DNA of 64,000 bases from Flammeovirgaceae bacterium UBA2366 (GCA_002344065.1 DDTK01000013.1:1-64000); one strand, 5' to 3'. Positions 1 through 10,293 are shown, counted from the stretch's first letter. A program made the numbers and translations. The notes: generated by a model from the sequence alone, not told the origin.

Positions 1-188
1 TACAAATCTAAAGGCCGGTAGGCAAGGACGGGGTGAGGTATTAATTAGGACATCAAGCGGACACTCAGATTTCTCAATGTTGTTTTTACCTATTCCGATT
101 CTGCTAAACCACTTGTTAATAATAACCACCAGCTTTAATGAAGGCTCAGGTGTCACAAGTAGTCATTCGATTTTTCTTACTTTCGTGC

Positions 189-998
189 ATGTCATTATTT
201 ATAGCCTCACTCAATTCAGGAAGCAACGGCAACTGCTACTACGTTGGCAACCACCACGAGGCTGTTTTAATTGATGCGGGAATTTCCTGCCGCGAAACGG
301 AACTCCGCATGAATCGGCTTAACCTTTCCATGAAAAAGGTGAAGGCCATTTTTATTTCACACGAGCACTCCGATCATATTAAAGGCGTTGCCGGCATTTC
401 GAAAAAATACAAGCTACCGGTTTACGTTACGCCTAATACCCTGGGGCACCGCGGACTGCGTGTGAAGCAACATTTACTTTTTCCATTCAAAGCAAATGAG
501 CCCATTGCGATTGGACAACTTACCATTACGGGCTTTCCTAAATTCCATGATGCCAACGATCCGCACAGTTTTATTATTGCCAATGAAACCGTGAAGGTGG
601 GCGTGTTCACCGATTTGGGTGTTGTATGCGAAAACGTTATCCATCACTTCAAGCAATGCCATGCGGCATTCCTGGAAGCCAATTATGATGATCACATGCT
701 GGAGACCGGACCCTATCCCCTTCATTTGAAAAACAGAATCCGCGGTGACAAGGGGCATTTATCAAATGAACAGGCGCTGGAGTTATTCCGCAAGCACCGG
801 CCCTCGTTCATGAGTCATTTATTTTTGTCGCACCTTTCAAAAGAAAACAACTCGCCTGTTCTTGTTGAGCGTTTGTTTAAATCAATGGCCGGAGATACCA
901 ACATTGTCATTGCTTCCCGTTACCGGGAAACAAAAGTTTATCCCATCCATGAGCAACCTGTTGTACAAGAGGTTCAGCTTTCATTGTTTGGGGGTTAA
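189..998 (+). CDS. MBL-fold metallohydrolase, YycJ/WalJ-like
   Basis: Predicted cytoplasmic metallo-beta-lactamase-fold hydrolase, probably a nuclease-type member of the YycJ/WalJ group. The N-terminus has the family's SLNSGSNGNCYYV stretch, followed by the metal-binding motif HEHSDHIKG, a later histidine in KFHDANDPHSF, and the aspartate in GVFTDLGVV. An in-frame ATG exists upstream at 138, but I chose 189 because family members begin only a few residues before the LxSGSxGN motif and the extra residues look unlike it. It stands alone, with a 260-nt gap before the permease. Fold assignment is firm; the substrate is unknown. Confidence 0.88.
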   Translation: MSLFIASLNSGSNGNCYYVGNHHEAVLIDAGISCRETELRMNRLNLSMKKVKAIFISHEHSDHIKGVAGISKKYKLPVYVTPNTLGHRGLRVKQHLLFPFKANEPIAIGQLTITGFPKFHDANDPHSFIIANETVKVGVFTDLGVVCENVIHHFKQCHAAFLEANYDDHMLETGPYPLHLKNRIRGDKGHLSNEQALELFRKHRPSFMSHLFLSHLSKENNSPVLVERLFKSMAGDTNIVIASRYRETKVYPIHEQPVVQEVQLSLFGG

Positions 999-1260
999 TC
1001 TCATTGTTAATGATGGAGGGTCCATTCTTTTATTCAACGACTACACGATCTGTTGAAAACTTGCCCGTTCTACTTCGAGGTTTCAATAATCTTTTCGGCT
1101 AACACATCCGGATCTGGGAGATTATCCAAATCACCAAGGGATTTATCTCAGTACTTGTTAATTCTTTTCAAACGTCCGTAGCCGTTTCTAAACTTTCCTT
1201 CACTCCTTCGCATCATAACCTGTTATTCTTTCGTTACCTTTCTTAACCAACCTCTCCGTT

Positions 1261-3756
1261 ATGTTCGCCAACTACCTCCTCCTCGCCTTCCGCAACCTGG
1301 TTAAGCAACGCGGCTACGCCATCGTAAACACCTTAGGCCTGGCCATCGGGCTGGCTTCAGCCATTTTTATTTTGCTGTATGTGCGCGATGAACTTACCTT
1401 CGACACCATGCACCCCAAAGCGGAAACCACCTACCGCATGGGCTATTGGATGCAGACCAGCAATGGTGACATACAAACCTACCCACAGGTGCCGGGCGGG
1501 TGGGACAATTACCTGAAGGAAACCTACGAAGGGGTAACGGACATTACCAGCTATGTACAGGAAGGTATGCCCACCAGCCTGCGCCATGTGCCCACCGATA
1601 AAATTATTTTAACAGAAGAAATAATCTGGGCCGAACCCAATATCGGCACGTTGCTGGTGGTAAGTATGATTAGCGGTCATCCCACTGAAGCACTGAAAGA
1701 ACAGAACAGCATCATCCTGTCGCGCACAGCCGCGCAGAAATTTTTTGGTGAAGGCGATGCGCTGAACCAAACCCTGAGTGTATCGCACATGATGACCAAC
1801 AATACACCCATTGAGTTGATGGTAACGGGTGTGTATGAAGACTTTCCCTCCAACGCACACATTGCTCCGCAATACATTGCCAGCATTTATGCGCTGAAAC
1901 CTTTTGTGCGGGAAATGGATCAGGCGCTGAATGTGTATATGGGCGATGGTGAATATGGAATATGGACACAATCGTTTTTCAATTGCAGAAACCCTGCGCT
2001 GGTACCCGCCATGGAAGAGGACTTGCAAAAACAAGCCAACGAAATTATTGCAAAGTATAACCTCGATATCAAGTTTCGTCCCATCATGCGCAAGATCACC
2101 GACCTGCACTTCGACCAGGAAATGGACTGGTCCATTTACCGAAAGTCGGCCGACAAAAATTATTTATACATTTTTATTACTATTGCCGTGTTGATATTGG
2201 TGGTAGCCAGCATCAATTATATAAACCTGGCAACAGCACGCTCCGCCACACGCGCCAAAGAAATCGGGTTGCGTAAAACTTTTGGCAGTCAGCGTACACA
2301 GTTATTCATTCAGTTTATGCTCGAGTCATTCTTGCTGGTGCTCATGGCGTTGGTGCTTGCCGTTGGCGCTGTTGTATTGTTGTTGCCGGAGTTTAATTCG
2401 ATTTCTGAAAAAACCTTTGCTGTACATCATCCTTTTGAACCTGGCATGCTGAGCATACTCGGTGCGGTGGTGGTGTTTGTTACGTTCCTGGGTGGCAGCT
2501 ACCCGGCTTTGTTTATCTCAGGCTTTCAGCCGGCTGTAGTGTTGAAGGGGAAGTTTTCGTTTCGCAAGGGCTCGAATGTGTTCCGCCAGTTTTTGATCGG
2601 CTTGCAGTTTACCGTGGCGGTGGCGCTGTTCATCGGCAGCCTGGTGTTGGTGCGCCAGATGGATTTGATGCGCAACTCGAAACTGAATGAGGCGGGCAAA
2701 CAGATTGTGTCCATCCGGTATGGTGGCTTTGGCGAAGGCACAGCCACAGATCATCAGTACAACACCTATAAAAATATGTTGCTGGCCGATCCGCAGATTG
2801 ATGCGGTAACACTCGCCAATCACTTACCACGGTTGGATTACTTCGGGCCGTTGAACATGCGGTTTCAGTTTCCTGAAATAAAAGAAGATGCATTCGAGTG
2901 GTTTCAACTTAATGGCGATTATGATTTCCCTAAAACATTCGGCTTAAAAATTATTGCCGGTCGCGGCTTTGATGGGAGTAATATTTCTGACTCTTCGGCT
3001 GTGCTGCTCAACGAGTCGGCTGTGCGTTCACTCAACATCAGCCCCGCTGATATGATTGGTAAGACGGTAATCCGTCCGGCTCACAGTTACTACGGTGGCC
3101 CCGACAGCACACAGGCACCGGTTACAGGAAAAGTTATTGGTGTGGTGGAAGATTTTCCGTACCGCTCCATGCATCATAAAATTGAACCGCTGGGAATTGC
3201 TGCGCGTCCACACTTTGCCGATCGCATCATACACGTGCGAATTGGTGCAAAGAACATGGGTGAAAAAATTCGTTTCCTGGAGCAGGAGTGGAAGAAGATG
3301 TTTCCGACCTACGGTTTTGATTATTGGTTTATTGATGATGAGTTTGGACGCATGTATGAAAATGAAACGAAGGTTGCCGGGCTCACGGAAAAGTTTTCGG
3401 CCCTGGCCATTATCATTACGTGCATCGGGTTGTACGGCCTCGCATCGTTTATGGCGCAACAGCGCACACGCGAGATTGGTATTCGTAAGGCGATGGGCAG
3501 CAGCAGCGTACAGATTTTGAAATTGTTGATACTGGTGTTCGCCAGGTTGTTGCTGATTGCTGCAGTGATTGCCGTTCCGCTAACCTATTTTCTTTCTGCA
3601 AAATGGCTGGAGCGTTTTGTGTATCAAACTCCGCTATCGGTCGGTTTATTTGCCATGGCCCTGCTAGTGTTGGCGCTGATTACGTTATTCACGGTGGGCT
3701 ATGAAATTCTTAAAGCATCGCGTGCAAACCCGGTGGATTCATTGCGGCACGAGTAG
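1261..3756 (+). CDS. ABC transporter permease, FtsX/MacB type
   Basis: Large inner-membrane permease of 831 residues in the layout typical of Bacteroidota. A first transmembrane helix near residues 20-40 (the AIVNTLGLAIGLASAIFI region) is followed by a periplasmic MacB-like core domain and an FtsX domain with three helices around residues 300-430. A second periplasmic domain and a final FtsX domain end in the ANPVDSLRHE tail common to these proteins. The conserved ATRAKEIGLRKTFG and QRTREIGIRKAMGS segments lie at the cytoplasmic ends of the two halves. No ATPase gene is adjacent, so the partner is encoded elsewhere. Likely role: export or envelope stress, with the substrate unknown. Confidence 0.93.
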   Translation: MFANYLLLAFRNLVKQRGYAIVNTLGLAIGLASAIFILLYVRDELTFDTMHPKAETTYRMGYWMQTSNGDIQTYPQVPGGWDNYLKETYEGVTDITSYVQEGMPTSLRHVPTDKIILTEEIIWAEPNIGTLLVVSMISGHPTEALKEQNSIILSRTAAQKFFGEGDALNQTLSVSHMMTNNTPIELMVTGVYEDFPSNAHIAPQYIASIYALKPFVREMDQALNVYMGDGEYGIWTQSFFNCRNPALVPAMEEDLQKQANEIIAKYNLDIKFRPIMRKITDLHFDQEMDWSIYRKSADKNYLYIFITIAVLILVVASINYINLATARSATRAKEIGLRKTFGSQRTQLFIQFMLESFLLVLMALVLAVGAVVLLLPEFNSISEKTFAVHHPFEPGMLSILGAVVVFVTFLGGSYPALFISGFQPAVVLKGKFSFRKGSNVFRQFLIGLQFTVAVALFIGSLVLVRQMDLMRNSKLNEAGKQIVSIRYGGFGEGTATDHQYNTYKNMLLADPQIDAVTLANHLPRLDYFGPLNMRFQFPEIKEDAFEWFQLNGDYDFPKTFGLKIIAGRGFDGSNISDSSAVLLNESAVRSLNISPADMIGKTVIRPAHSYYGGPDSTQAPVTGKVIGVVEDFPYRSMHHKIEPLGIAARPHFADRIIHVRIGAKNMGEKIRFLEQEWKKMFPTYGFDYWFIDDEFGRMYENETKVAGLTEKFSALAIIITCIGLYGLASFMAQQRTREIGIRKAMGSSSVQILKLLILVFARLLLIAAVIAVPLTYFLSAKWLERFVYQTPLSVGLFAMALLVLALITLFTVGYEILKASRANPVDSLRHE

Positions 3757-3785
3757 CTTTCTTTGTCATGCACGAAGAACGCGTA

Positions 3786-4058
3786 TTACGACACTATAAA
3801 AATATAGGCCTGGCTGCTTTTATGAAACCGACTCTTAGTAACCCCCTTCTCCTTTACAAAATGTGTAACAATGGCTTCTGAGTACTCGCGTTTGCATTTG
3901 AAGTAGGTCGCCTTCTTTTTTGGATCATGTGCTTTGAGCAGGGCGTTCAGCAGCGTTTTATCATTCGCTCCAATTTCGCACTTAGGTTTAATGGCTTTAG
4001 TGACGGCTGCAATAATCTCGTTGATTTCTTTTACTTGGAGTGGATTAAAAAGTGCCAT
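3786..4058 (-). CDS. hypothetical protein, 90 aa
   Basis: Small lysine-rich protein with no signal peptide or membrane segment. The C-terminal half, KCKREYSEAIVTHFVKEKGV onward, is basic and could be a small nucleic-acid- or protein-binding fold, but I do not recognise the family. It converges with the permease gene upstream, with about 30 nt between the ends. Codon use and an ATG start are ordinary. Considered real mainly because the frame stays open in a region with no competing gene. Confidence 0.5.
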   Translation of the reverse strand: MALFNPLQVKEINEIIAAVTKAIKPKCEIGANDKTLLNALLKAHDPKKKATYFKCKREYSEAIVTHFVKEKGVTKSRFHKSSQAYIFIVS

Positions 4059-4154
4059 GTTTCGCTCAGTTAGGTATCAACAAAAGTATACCATTCTGGT
4101 GAGTATGCAACACCAATAACAGTTGCAAAGGAGCCTGTTGTGATTGAGCTAAAA

Positions 4155-4358
4155 CTATTTGAAGATGTTATAGTTTGTCACCATATTTTTATACTCCGGC
4201 AGGATTTTTTCATACAGCGCCTCATCAACTTTTTTCAGCGTATTCATAAGCCCACCTATACCGGAATCTCTCAGGCTTACGCGTTGCTTTTTAATTTCCT
4301 CCATCTTATTTCGGATGGTAGCCTCCAGTTTGATGAGTTCTCTTTCTGTCATCGCCAA
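4155..4358 (-). CDS. hypothetical helical protein, 67 aa
   Basis: Short charged protein, predicted mostly alpha-helical, with heptad-like spacing in LIKLEATIRNKMEEIKKQRV. No signal peptide and no cysteines. Family not recognised. It lies on the same strand as the 90-aa unknown gene about 100 nt downstream and could be cotranscribed with it. The MAM start at 4358 is the first ATG of the open frame; MTERE two codons later is equally possible. Confidence 0.42.
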   Translation of the reverse strand: MAMTERELIKLEATIRNKMEEIKKQRVSLRDSGIGGLMNTLKKVDEALYEKILPEYKNMVTNYNIFK

Positions 4359-4578
4359 TTTTTCCTTTAATAACCCGATCTACACACTAAATCCTAGTTG
4401 TAAATTTTCTAAAAATTTTGGTGCAAAAGTGCTTTTGTGGCCAATTTTCTTACCCACTAAGAAGCCGAAAAACAGAAAAATTCACAAACGATAGCTGATT
4501 CACATTAATCGCCATACTAATTGTAAAGCGGCTATATTAAGCACGCAGGTAAACGGTTCACACAGCGGATAAAAGCAC

Positions 4579-4986
4579 TTAAACATCAAAATTAACATGA
4601 TATACATCTGTATCGTTGCGTGCAATGTTCGGAATAAAGAATCCTCCCGGCTGTGGAATCTCCTCGACCAGGTCAAACACACGGCATGTTTTAGGCAGCG
4701 CAGAAAAGATCAGCAAGAAGCTATACCTCAGCTTATCCGGCACGATGGTCCACACCGGGGCAAAGGTTATGTTTTCGGCATGGATTAGTTGTGCCCGTTC
4801 GGCTGCGTTCTTGCCTACTAAAAATGTTGATGGCCAAATGCGAATAAGCATTTCTTGCGCCTGGGTTTGTACGTAGCCGTGAATATAGATGTATGAATCG
4901 TTCAGCAATTCCGGGCGGATGGAAAAAAGTACATCCGTATCTACAAATGGTTTTGCTTTTACAGGAGGTTGCTCAATGCTGGCCAC
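4579..4986 (-). CDS. hypothetical protein, 135 aa
   Basis: Soluble protein of unknown family. The middle has alternating hydrophobic strands (SYIYIHGYVQ, MLIRIWPSTFLV) suggesting a beta-rich fold, and the C-terminus carries IPQPGGFFIPNIARNDTDVY. No signal peptide, membrane helix or recognisable catalytic motif. It precedes the universal stress protein gene on the opposite side of a short gap and on the same strand. The frame is open over its full length with no competing frame of similar quality. Confidence 0.6.
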   Translation of the reverse strand: MASIEQPPVKAKPFVDTDVLFSIRPELLNDSYIYIHGYVQTQAQEMLIRIWPSTFLVGKNAAERAQLIHAENITFAPVWTIVPDKLRYSFLLIFSALPKTCRVFDLVEEIPQPGGFFIPNIARNDTDVYHVNFDV

Positions 4987-5041
4987 TGGATTCGTTTTGT
5001 TGATCCCCTAAAAATAGATCAACTTTATGAAACCTGGTGGC

Positions 5042-5863
5042 TCAACTCTTTTCATTAATAACGAGCACGGGCAATTGTTCATGGTTTACCAGGCTCTCTG
5101 CCAAACTATGAGAAAAAATAAAGGCTCCTGTTTTTAGCTGGGTAGTAAGCGCAATAGCATCGGGGGCAATATCTTTTGCGGCATGTTTAATTCCCCATTC
5201 CGGATCATTTGTGGTAATGAAGTTGCGGGTAAAGGTTGCGTTTGGAAACTGCGCTTGAAGGGTGTTCATTTTTTCATCTACCTCGGCCTTGGTTTGCTTA
5301 TCATTTTCCAGCCCGATGTAGAGCATGTGAATGGTGCTGTTCCAGAGTTCCCTAAGCTTTGACACACTTCCTAATGCTTTAGCAGGATTTTCATGGAAGG
5401 TGGAAGCAAAAAGAATCTTATCAAAAGTAACCACATCAGGTTTGTTTTTAATTACCAACACCGGGGCGGTGGCGTGACGAACAACACGTTGCGTTTGCGA
5501 TCCGATGACCAGTTCGCGAATACCCGTTGCACCATGCGAACCCATAACCACAAGATCAATTCCAAGAGGCTCAATATAGTTTTCAATTTTATCTGTCCCC
5601 TTATTCATCACCAGTAATGGCCTAGTGTGTACACCTGCTCGTTCTGCTGATGCAACGAGCTCGTCAAGTTTTGCTTTTGCATGACCTAAGGCGGGATCCG
5701 TCTGGATGGGTTTAGTCGGCAGCACGTGCATACTACCGGATTTATCATCATAGAGGTGCTGCACAATTAATTCAGCGCCAGCCTTGCGCGCGATTTCCAG
5801 CGCTACGCTAAATGCATTTTCTGCGCATGCTGAAAAATCTGTAGGAACTAATATCTTTTTCAT
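5042..5863 (-). CDS. universal stress protein, two UspA domains
   Basis: Cytoplasmic tandem UspA protein of 273 residues. The first domain begins MKKILVPTDFSACAENAF and contains the nucleotide-binding loop VMGSHGATGIRELVIGSQTQ, the G-2x-G-9x-G type that usually means ATP binding. The second domain, starting near KILFAS, lacks a clear glycine loop, as is common in tandem Usps of Bacteroidota. An in-frame start 19 codons upstream (5920) exists, but I chose 5863 because KKILVPTDFS is the standard beginning of the domain. Role: stress response modulation; the specific partner is unknown. Confidence 0.93.
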   Translation of the reverse strand: MKKILVPTDFSACAENAFSVALEIARKAGAELIVQHLYDDKSGSMHVLPTKPIQTDPALGHAKAKLDELVASAERAGVHTRPLLVMNKGTDKIENYIEPLGIDLVVMGSHGATGIRELVIGSQTQRVVRHATAPVLVIKNKPDVVTFDKILFASTFHENPAKALGSVSKLRELWNSTIHMLYIGLENDKQTKAEVDEKMNTLQAQFPNATFTRNFITTNDPEWGIKHAAKDIAPDAIALTTQLKTGAFIFSHSLAESLVNHEQLPVLVINEKS

Positions 5864-6002
5864 GGTATGAGTTTTTTCGGTCACAAAATCCTGACCACCA
5901 GCCAGCCTTTGTGCGCCCATTGCCCAAAAACAAGGTATTGCTGCTATGAACGATTATGAATGATGCGGATCAAGGGAAGCCATGATATTTATCAGGCTAG
6001 GC

Positions 6003-6665
6003 TTAGGCGGTCCAGTAGATAATTGAATTAATGGGCGAGACACGTAGGCTTTTAAGGTTAAAACCGGACTGCTTTAGCGCCTTATGAATTAAGTCAAGCT
6101 GATGATGTTGCTCTTTTGTCTCCGAAATTATGTTCATCATACCCAGGCCTTCTGCTGCAGTCAACTGCAACAGGTGCTTTGCGTATGCCGTGGTCAGCAT
6201 ATGTATGGGAATTTGCTTATCCACAAATACATCACTCACCACCAAATCAAAACGGGCGCTGCACGATCGTACAAAATCAGCAGCATCTGCAATATGCAGC
6301 GTCAAATTCCTGTGCTTGTCCAGATCAAAATATTTTCTGGCAAGCGAAATTACTTCGGGATCAAGTTCAACACCCGTAATGTTTGGTGTTAGTCTTAGTT
6401 CGTCACATAAAATGGTGGCAACGCTTCCGGCACCAAAGCCAAGTATTAAAACCGTTTTTGGATTACGCTTCTTAACCTGAAGTTTTTTGAAAGCCTTTTG
6501 GAAAACCCGGTGAAGTGTATCAAACGAATAGTTGGCATCAGGTGAGTGTAAAACGTATTTTCCGTTTTGATACCACACTTCCAACTCACCACTTACAGCG
6601 CTTGGTCGTTTTTCAACGATAGTTCCTGAAACATAACTGAGTATTTGTTGGCCTACTGTTTTCAC
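6003..6665 (-). CDS. spermidine-synthase-like methyltransferase-fold protein
   Basis: Rossmann-fold protein of 220 residues related to spermidine synthases and their SAM-binding relatives. The motif VLILGFGAGSVATIL is the SAM or decarboxy-SAM binding loop, ITGVELDPEVISLARKYF is the acidic second motif, and DLVVSDVFVDKQIP follows the fourth strand. The N-terminal beta-tetramerisation domain of true SpeE is reduced to a short strand-rich region (ELEVWYQNGKYVLHS), so polyamine synthesis is not certain. Its start overlaps the stop of the S9 peptidase gene by four bases, so the two are probably translated together. Confidence 0.82.
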   Translation of the reverse strand: MKTVGQQILSYVSGTIVEKRPSAVSGELEVWYQNGKYVLHSPDANYSFDTLHRVFQKAFKKLQVKKRNPKTVLILGFGAGSVATILCDELRLTPNITGVELDPEVISLARKYFDLDKHRNLTLHIADAADFVRSCSARFDLVVSDVFVDKQIPIHMLTTAYAKHLLQLTAAEGLGMMNIISETKEQHHQLDLIHKALKQSGFNLKSLRVSPINSIIYWTA

Positions 6666-8734
6666 TTCCGCTCAAACATGCGCTTGAAGAAATCGGCTGA
6701 AGCTCTGTAAGCGCTCACCCAGTTTTTGTGCAGCAGAAATCCGTGTACTTCATCAGGAAAGACAAGTTGCTCAAAATACACGCCCTGTTCTCGAAGATTT
6801 TCTGCCAGGCTTACCGTCTCGCTGAACGGAACATTCCGGTCGTCATCCCCATGAATGAGCAGTACCGGTGATCGCCAGTCTTTAATGAAATTCATGGGAG
6901 ACGCTTCAAATGCTTTGCGCGAAAAAGCTTGTTGCTTTTCGGCCTGATACGATGGTACAAAATTTCGTATCACCACATTCCAATCGTGCACACCGTGGAT
7001 ATCCACACCGCATGAAAACAAATCTGATGCCTTGGCTAAGCCCATCGCGGTTAAATAGCCGCCATAGCTTCCGCCCCACAAACCAATTTTTTTCGCGTCC
7101 ACATCAGCGCGTTGCGCTAAATATAATCCTGCTCCTTCCACATCGCGGTATTCGCTGGCACCGGCTGCCCCGTAATCAATCGCTTCACGAAAATCCAATC
7201 CATAACCAATTCCACTGCGGTAATTTACCGACAATACTACATACCCCTGGCTGGTGAAATACTGATTGAGCGCATAGGCGTTATGATAATACGCACTGTA
7301 GTGAAACCCCAATACCATTTGCCTGCGCGAACCGCCATGAAAGAAAATTACGGCTGGGCGTTTATCACCTGGCTTTGCGCCTTTAGGAAGAAAAAGCTGT
7401 GCGGGAATTTTCATGCCATCCGTTGCCGTGATCATCACTGCCTGAGGTGTTACCAGATCCTTTTTCGGAAAAGCTTTCGGGAACAAATCAGCTGCAATCA
7501 TTTTTGATTGACCGTTTGCACCAATAACATAAGGCCATGCAGCGGTGGTCGCATCGGTACGCAAGCAAACTACACCAGCCGTTGTTTCAACTGGTGAATA
7601 TTCAATGCCATCCCCTGTTGAAAGTTGTTGTGGCTTACCTCCGGTTACGGCTACTTTATAAATGTGTCTGTGGTCGATGTCCCCGATATTAGAAACATAG
7701 ATCAGGCTTTTTCCATCACGCGCCACATCAACCGACTCTGTTTCACCATCACCCGGTGTGAGCAGCAGCGCTTCTCCTCCGTTGATGGAAACAGAATACA
7801 AATGCTGCCAGCCATCGCGTTCCCACGGAAACACAATGCGGTCGCCTATCCACCAAAGCATGTTATCCACCACGGGAATACCTGTATGCAATACGCTGCC
7901 TCTGCCCGGTTTAGCAACCCAAACTTCTTTTGCTTTTTCTGTGCTTACATCCACAACCCGAATGGACCACGGGTGTCCTTCTCTTGCCGGAACAAAAGGC
8001 AATCGGTTACGAACGTTGGGTGCTCGCGTAAAGGCGATTTGCTTTCCATCGGGTGACCAAACAGGATTGCCATCACGATCAACACTGGGGTCTAAAAACT
8101 GAGTGGTGTTGGTTGAAAAATCATAAACGCCAATAAACGAATGGTCGGTGCGGCTGCTCACAAAAGCCAGCTTATTTCCATCGGGCGACCAGCGCATGTT
8201 GCTTTGCGAACCGCGTGAATGAAAAAGTTTCCTACCCTTGCCAGCTGAATCGAGTTTAACCAGCCACACCTGGCCGCTGCTTAAATAAGCGATCGATTTA
8301 CCATCAGGCGATAGCTTTGGATAAAAACCAGTGGCCAGTTTCTTCACATTGCTTCCATCAACATTCATTATCCAGATGGCGCGATCAACACTGGGTTGCA
8401 AGGCGATAGGATTCGGTAGTTCATTCGCGCTGTTGGGTGCCCCTCCACGAATGAAAATGATTTTCGAATTATCACTCGTAAATTGCACCGATGAAATTTC
8501 CTGACCATCATCCTGATTGTAGCTGGTAATTTTTTTGGGTGCAAAATCAGGTGCATCGGCTACATAAATATTACGTACACCCTGATCGTTAAACACCCAG
8601 GCAATACGTTTACCATCGGTACTGGCGGTGAGGCTTGTTGGGAAGGGTACGTTGAGGAGGTTATCAATGGTGACCTGGGCGAATGCTGCAGATAGTGTAG
8701 TGAGCAGTACGATAAGAAGGATTGCTTTTTTCAT
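6662..8734 (-). CDS. secreted S9 family prolyl oligopeptidase-like peptidase
   Basis: Exported serine peptidase of 690 residues. The signal peptide is MKKAILLIVLLTTLSAAFAQ. An N-terminal TolB/PD40-type beta-propeller has repeated blades of the SPDGKSIAYLS and SPDGKQIAFTR form. The C-terminal alpha/beta-hydrolase domain carries the catalytic serine in GLWGGSYGGYLTA, the aspartate in HGDDDRNVPF and the histidine in DEVHGFLL. Family knowledge: these enzymes remove dipeptides or cleave short peptides in the periplasm. The following methyltransferase-like gene overlaps by four bases. Confidence 0.95.
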   Translation of the reverse strand: MKKAILLIVLLTTLSAAFAQVTIDNLLNVPFPTSLTASTDGKRIAWVFNDQGVRNIYVADAPDFAPKKITSYNQDDGQEISSVQFTSDNSKIIFIRGGAPNSANELPNPIALQPSVDRAIWIMNVDGSNVKKLATGFYPKLSPDGKSIAYLSSGQVWLVKLDSAGKGRKLFHSRGSQSNMRWSPDGNKLAFVSSRTDHSFIGVYDFSTNTTQFLDPSVDRDGNPVWSPDGKQIAFTRAPNVRNRLPFVPAREGHPWSIRVVDVSTEKAKEVWVAKPGRGSVLHTGIPVVDNMLWWIGDRIVFPWERDGWQHLYSVSINGGEALLLTPGDGETESVDVARDGKSLIYVSNIGDIDHRHIYKVAVTGGKPQQLSTGDGIEYSPVETTAGVVCLRTDATTAAWPYVIGANGQSKMIAADLFPKAFPKKDLVTPQAVMITATDGMKIPAQLFLPKGAKPGDKRPAVIFFHGGSRRQMVLGFHYSAYYHNAYALNQYFTSQGYVVLSVNYRSGIGYGLDFREAIDYGAAGASEYRDVEGAGLYLAQRADVDAKKIGLWGGSYGGYLTAMGLAKASDLFSCGVDIHGVHDWNVVIRNFVPSYQAEKQQAFSRKAFEASPMNFIKDWRSPVLLIHGDDDRNVPFSETVSLAENLREQGVYFEQLVFPDEVHGFLLHKNWVSAYRASADFFKRMFERK

Positions 8735-8850
8735 ATCGGGTGTTTGAATTTATTGCTGTTAACGTTTACAAAATGCAAAACCACAGAGGCCACTACGTTT
8801 TGCTCAGAGAACACAAAGAAATATGGTGCAACATTTTTTTGATTCTACAG

Positions 8851-10293
8851 TCAGTTTAAATCTCTCAACAACTGCTCATAAAACCACAAGGCTGTTTTGT
8901 AGCTTTCCAAACTCACGCGTTCATCAATTCCGTGAAAGCCAATCGGGTCAATCGCGGGACTAAACTTAATAATGTTGGAAGATACTTCAGTAAAATGCCG
9001 CGAGTCGGTTGCGCCAATAACTAAAAAAGGAGATGTAATCAACTGCGGATAACTTTTTTGAATGGTTGAAGCTATTTTCTGATATCCGAAACCCTTCACC
9101 GGTGTTACGGGTGATGCTTCCGATAAGGTACTGAGCGGAGTAATGTTTACGCGTTCGTCATTAATCTTGTTTTTCACACCTTCTATTGCCTGCTCCGAAG
9201 AATGGCCGGGTAACAAGCGAAAATTTACAACCGCTGTGGCCACGGTTGGCACCACATTATCTTTAATGCCGCCTTCAATGATGGTGGGCACAATCGTGGT
9301 GCGGATCATGGCATCACCCGTGTTACTCTCAGAATACGTTCCAAGAATTAATTTCTTAAACAACCACGGATTAGCAAAGGCCATCCGCTGAACAAAAGGC
9401 ATTTCCGGTCCCAGGCTTTCCATCAGGCCACGCATGGGTTCGGTAAAATCAGCCTCAAACGGATTACTTCTAAGATTGTACAGTGCCTTCGATAAAATAT
9501 CAATTGACGTTTCCTTTTCTGGCATAGATGAATGACCACCCTGGGCGGTAACCGTTAGCTTCAGTGACATATAACCCTTCTCCGATGTGCCCAACAGCGC
9601 TACCGGCTTTGTAATACCCGGAATTTTTTCCGCTGTAATAATGCCGCCTTCATCTAATATGAACTCAGCGGCAATGTTTCTTTCCTTTAACAAGCGTGCT
9701 ATAGCAATTGCGCCCTTGCCTCCAATTTCTTCATCGTGCCCGAAAATAAGGTAGACTGTTCGCTCAGGCTGGAAGTTTTCACTCACCAGCTTTTCAACTG
9801 TTTCAAGTATAGCGATCACATTGATTTTATCATCCGTGGTTCCTCTGCCCCAGATGAAATTATCTTTGATCACACCGCCAAATGGATCCACCGTCCACAT
9901 CGATTTGGTAGCCTCTTCAATGGGCACTACATCCTGATGAGCCATGAGAACAACGGGCTTCAGATCAGGATTTTTTCCCTCCCACTTATAAAGCAAACTG
10001 TATCCTTCTACTATTTCGCGTGAAAGCGTTTCATGCGTTTTTGGATACGTTGATTTCAAAAATTCGCGAAAGCCTGTGAATTGTATTGAATCAAACAACG
10101 AAGGGTCGCCATACGAAATGGTTTTGTAAGAAAGTGCTTGTTGAAAGTGTTGAAGTGAGAGTTCAGTAACCTCAGGCGCTGATACGGCTGCAAGGGGTTG
10201 TTGATTCGATTTAAACGTGAACGTGTTGAATAGTACAACGCCCACCAATGCGAGCAGTACAATCAATTGAAAAAGAAAAAGCTTTTTAATCAT
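8851..10293 (-). CDS. M20 family metallopeptidase, CPS1/PM20D1-like
   Basis: Zinc peptidase of the M20 carboxypeptidase-S type, 480 residues from the ATG at about 10293. An alternative TTG start lies seven codons upstream at 10314. A signal anchor, KKLFLFQLIVLLALVGVVLF, places it at the membrane facing the periplasm. Metal and catalytic residues are visible in VVLMAHQDVVP, WGRGTTDDKIN and GHDEEIGGKGA, with a late histidine in GATDSRHF. A dimerisation domain with QGGHSSMPEKE separates the two catalytic halves. Role: hydrolysis of N-acyl amino acids or peptides, with the true substrate unknown. Confidence 0.94.
   Translation of the reverse strand: MIKKLFLFQLIVLLALVGVVLFNTFTFKSNQQPLAAVSAPEVTELSLQHFQQALSYKTISYGDPSLFDSIQFTGFREFLKSTYPKTHETLSREIVEGYSLLYKWEGKNPDLKPVVLMAHQDVVPIEEATKSMWTVDPFGGVIKDNFIWGRGTTDDKINVIAILETVEKLVSENFQPERTVYLIFGHDEEIGGKGAIAIARLLKERNIAAEFILDEGGIITAEKIPGITKPVALLGTSEKGYMSLKLTVTAQGGHSSMPEKETSIDILSKALYNLRSNPFEADFTEPMRGLMESLGPEMPFVQRMAFANPWLFKKLILGTYSESNTGDAMIRTTIVPTIIEGGIKDNVVPTVATAVVNFRLLPGHSSEQAIEGVKNKINDERVNITPLSTLSEASPVTPVKGFGYQKIASTIQKSYPQLITSPFLVIGATDSRHFTEVSSNIIKFSPAIDPIGFHGIDERVSLESYKTALWFYEQLLRDLN

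Noticed and set aside
77..274. Open frame of 65 codons at the window start
   Set aside because: It overlaps the metallohydrolase gene in another frame, has no recognisable features, and may be chance or the tail of a gene outside the window.
2518..2893. Antisense open frames under the FtsX-type permease gene
   Set aside because: They are cysteine-, histidine- and arginine-rich shadows of a strongly supported gene and contain no motif.
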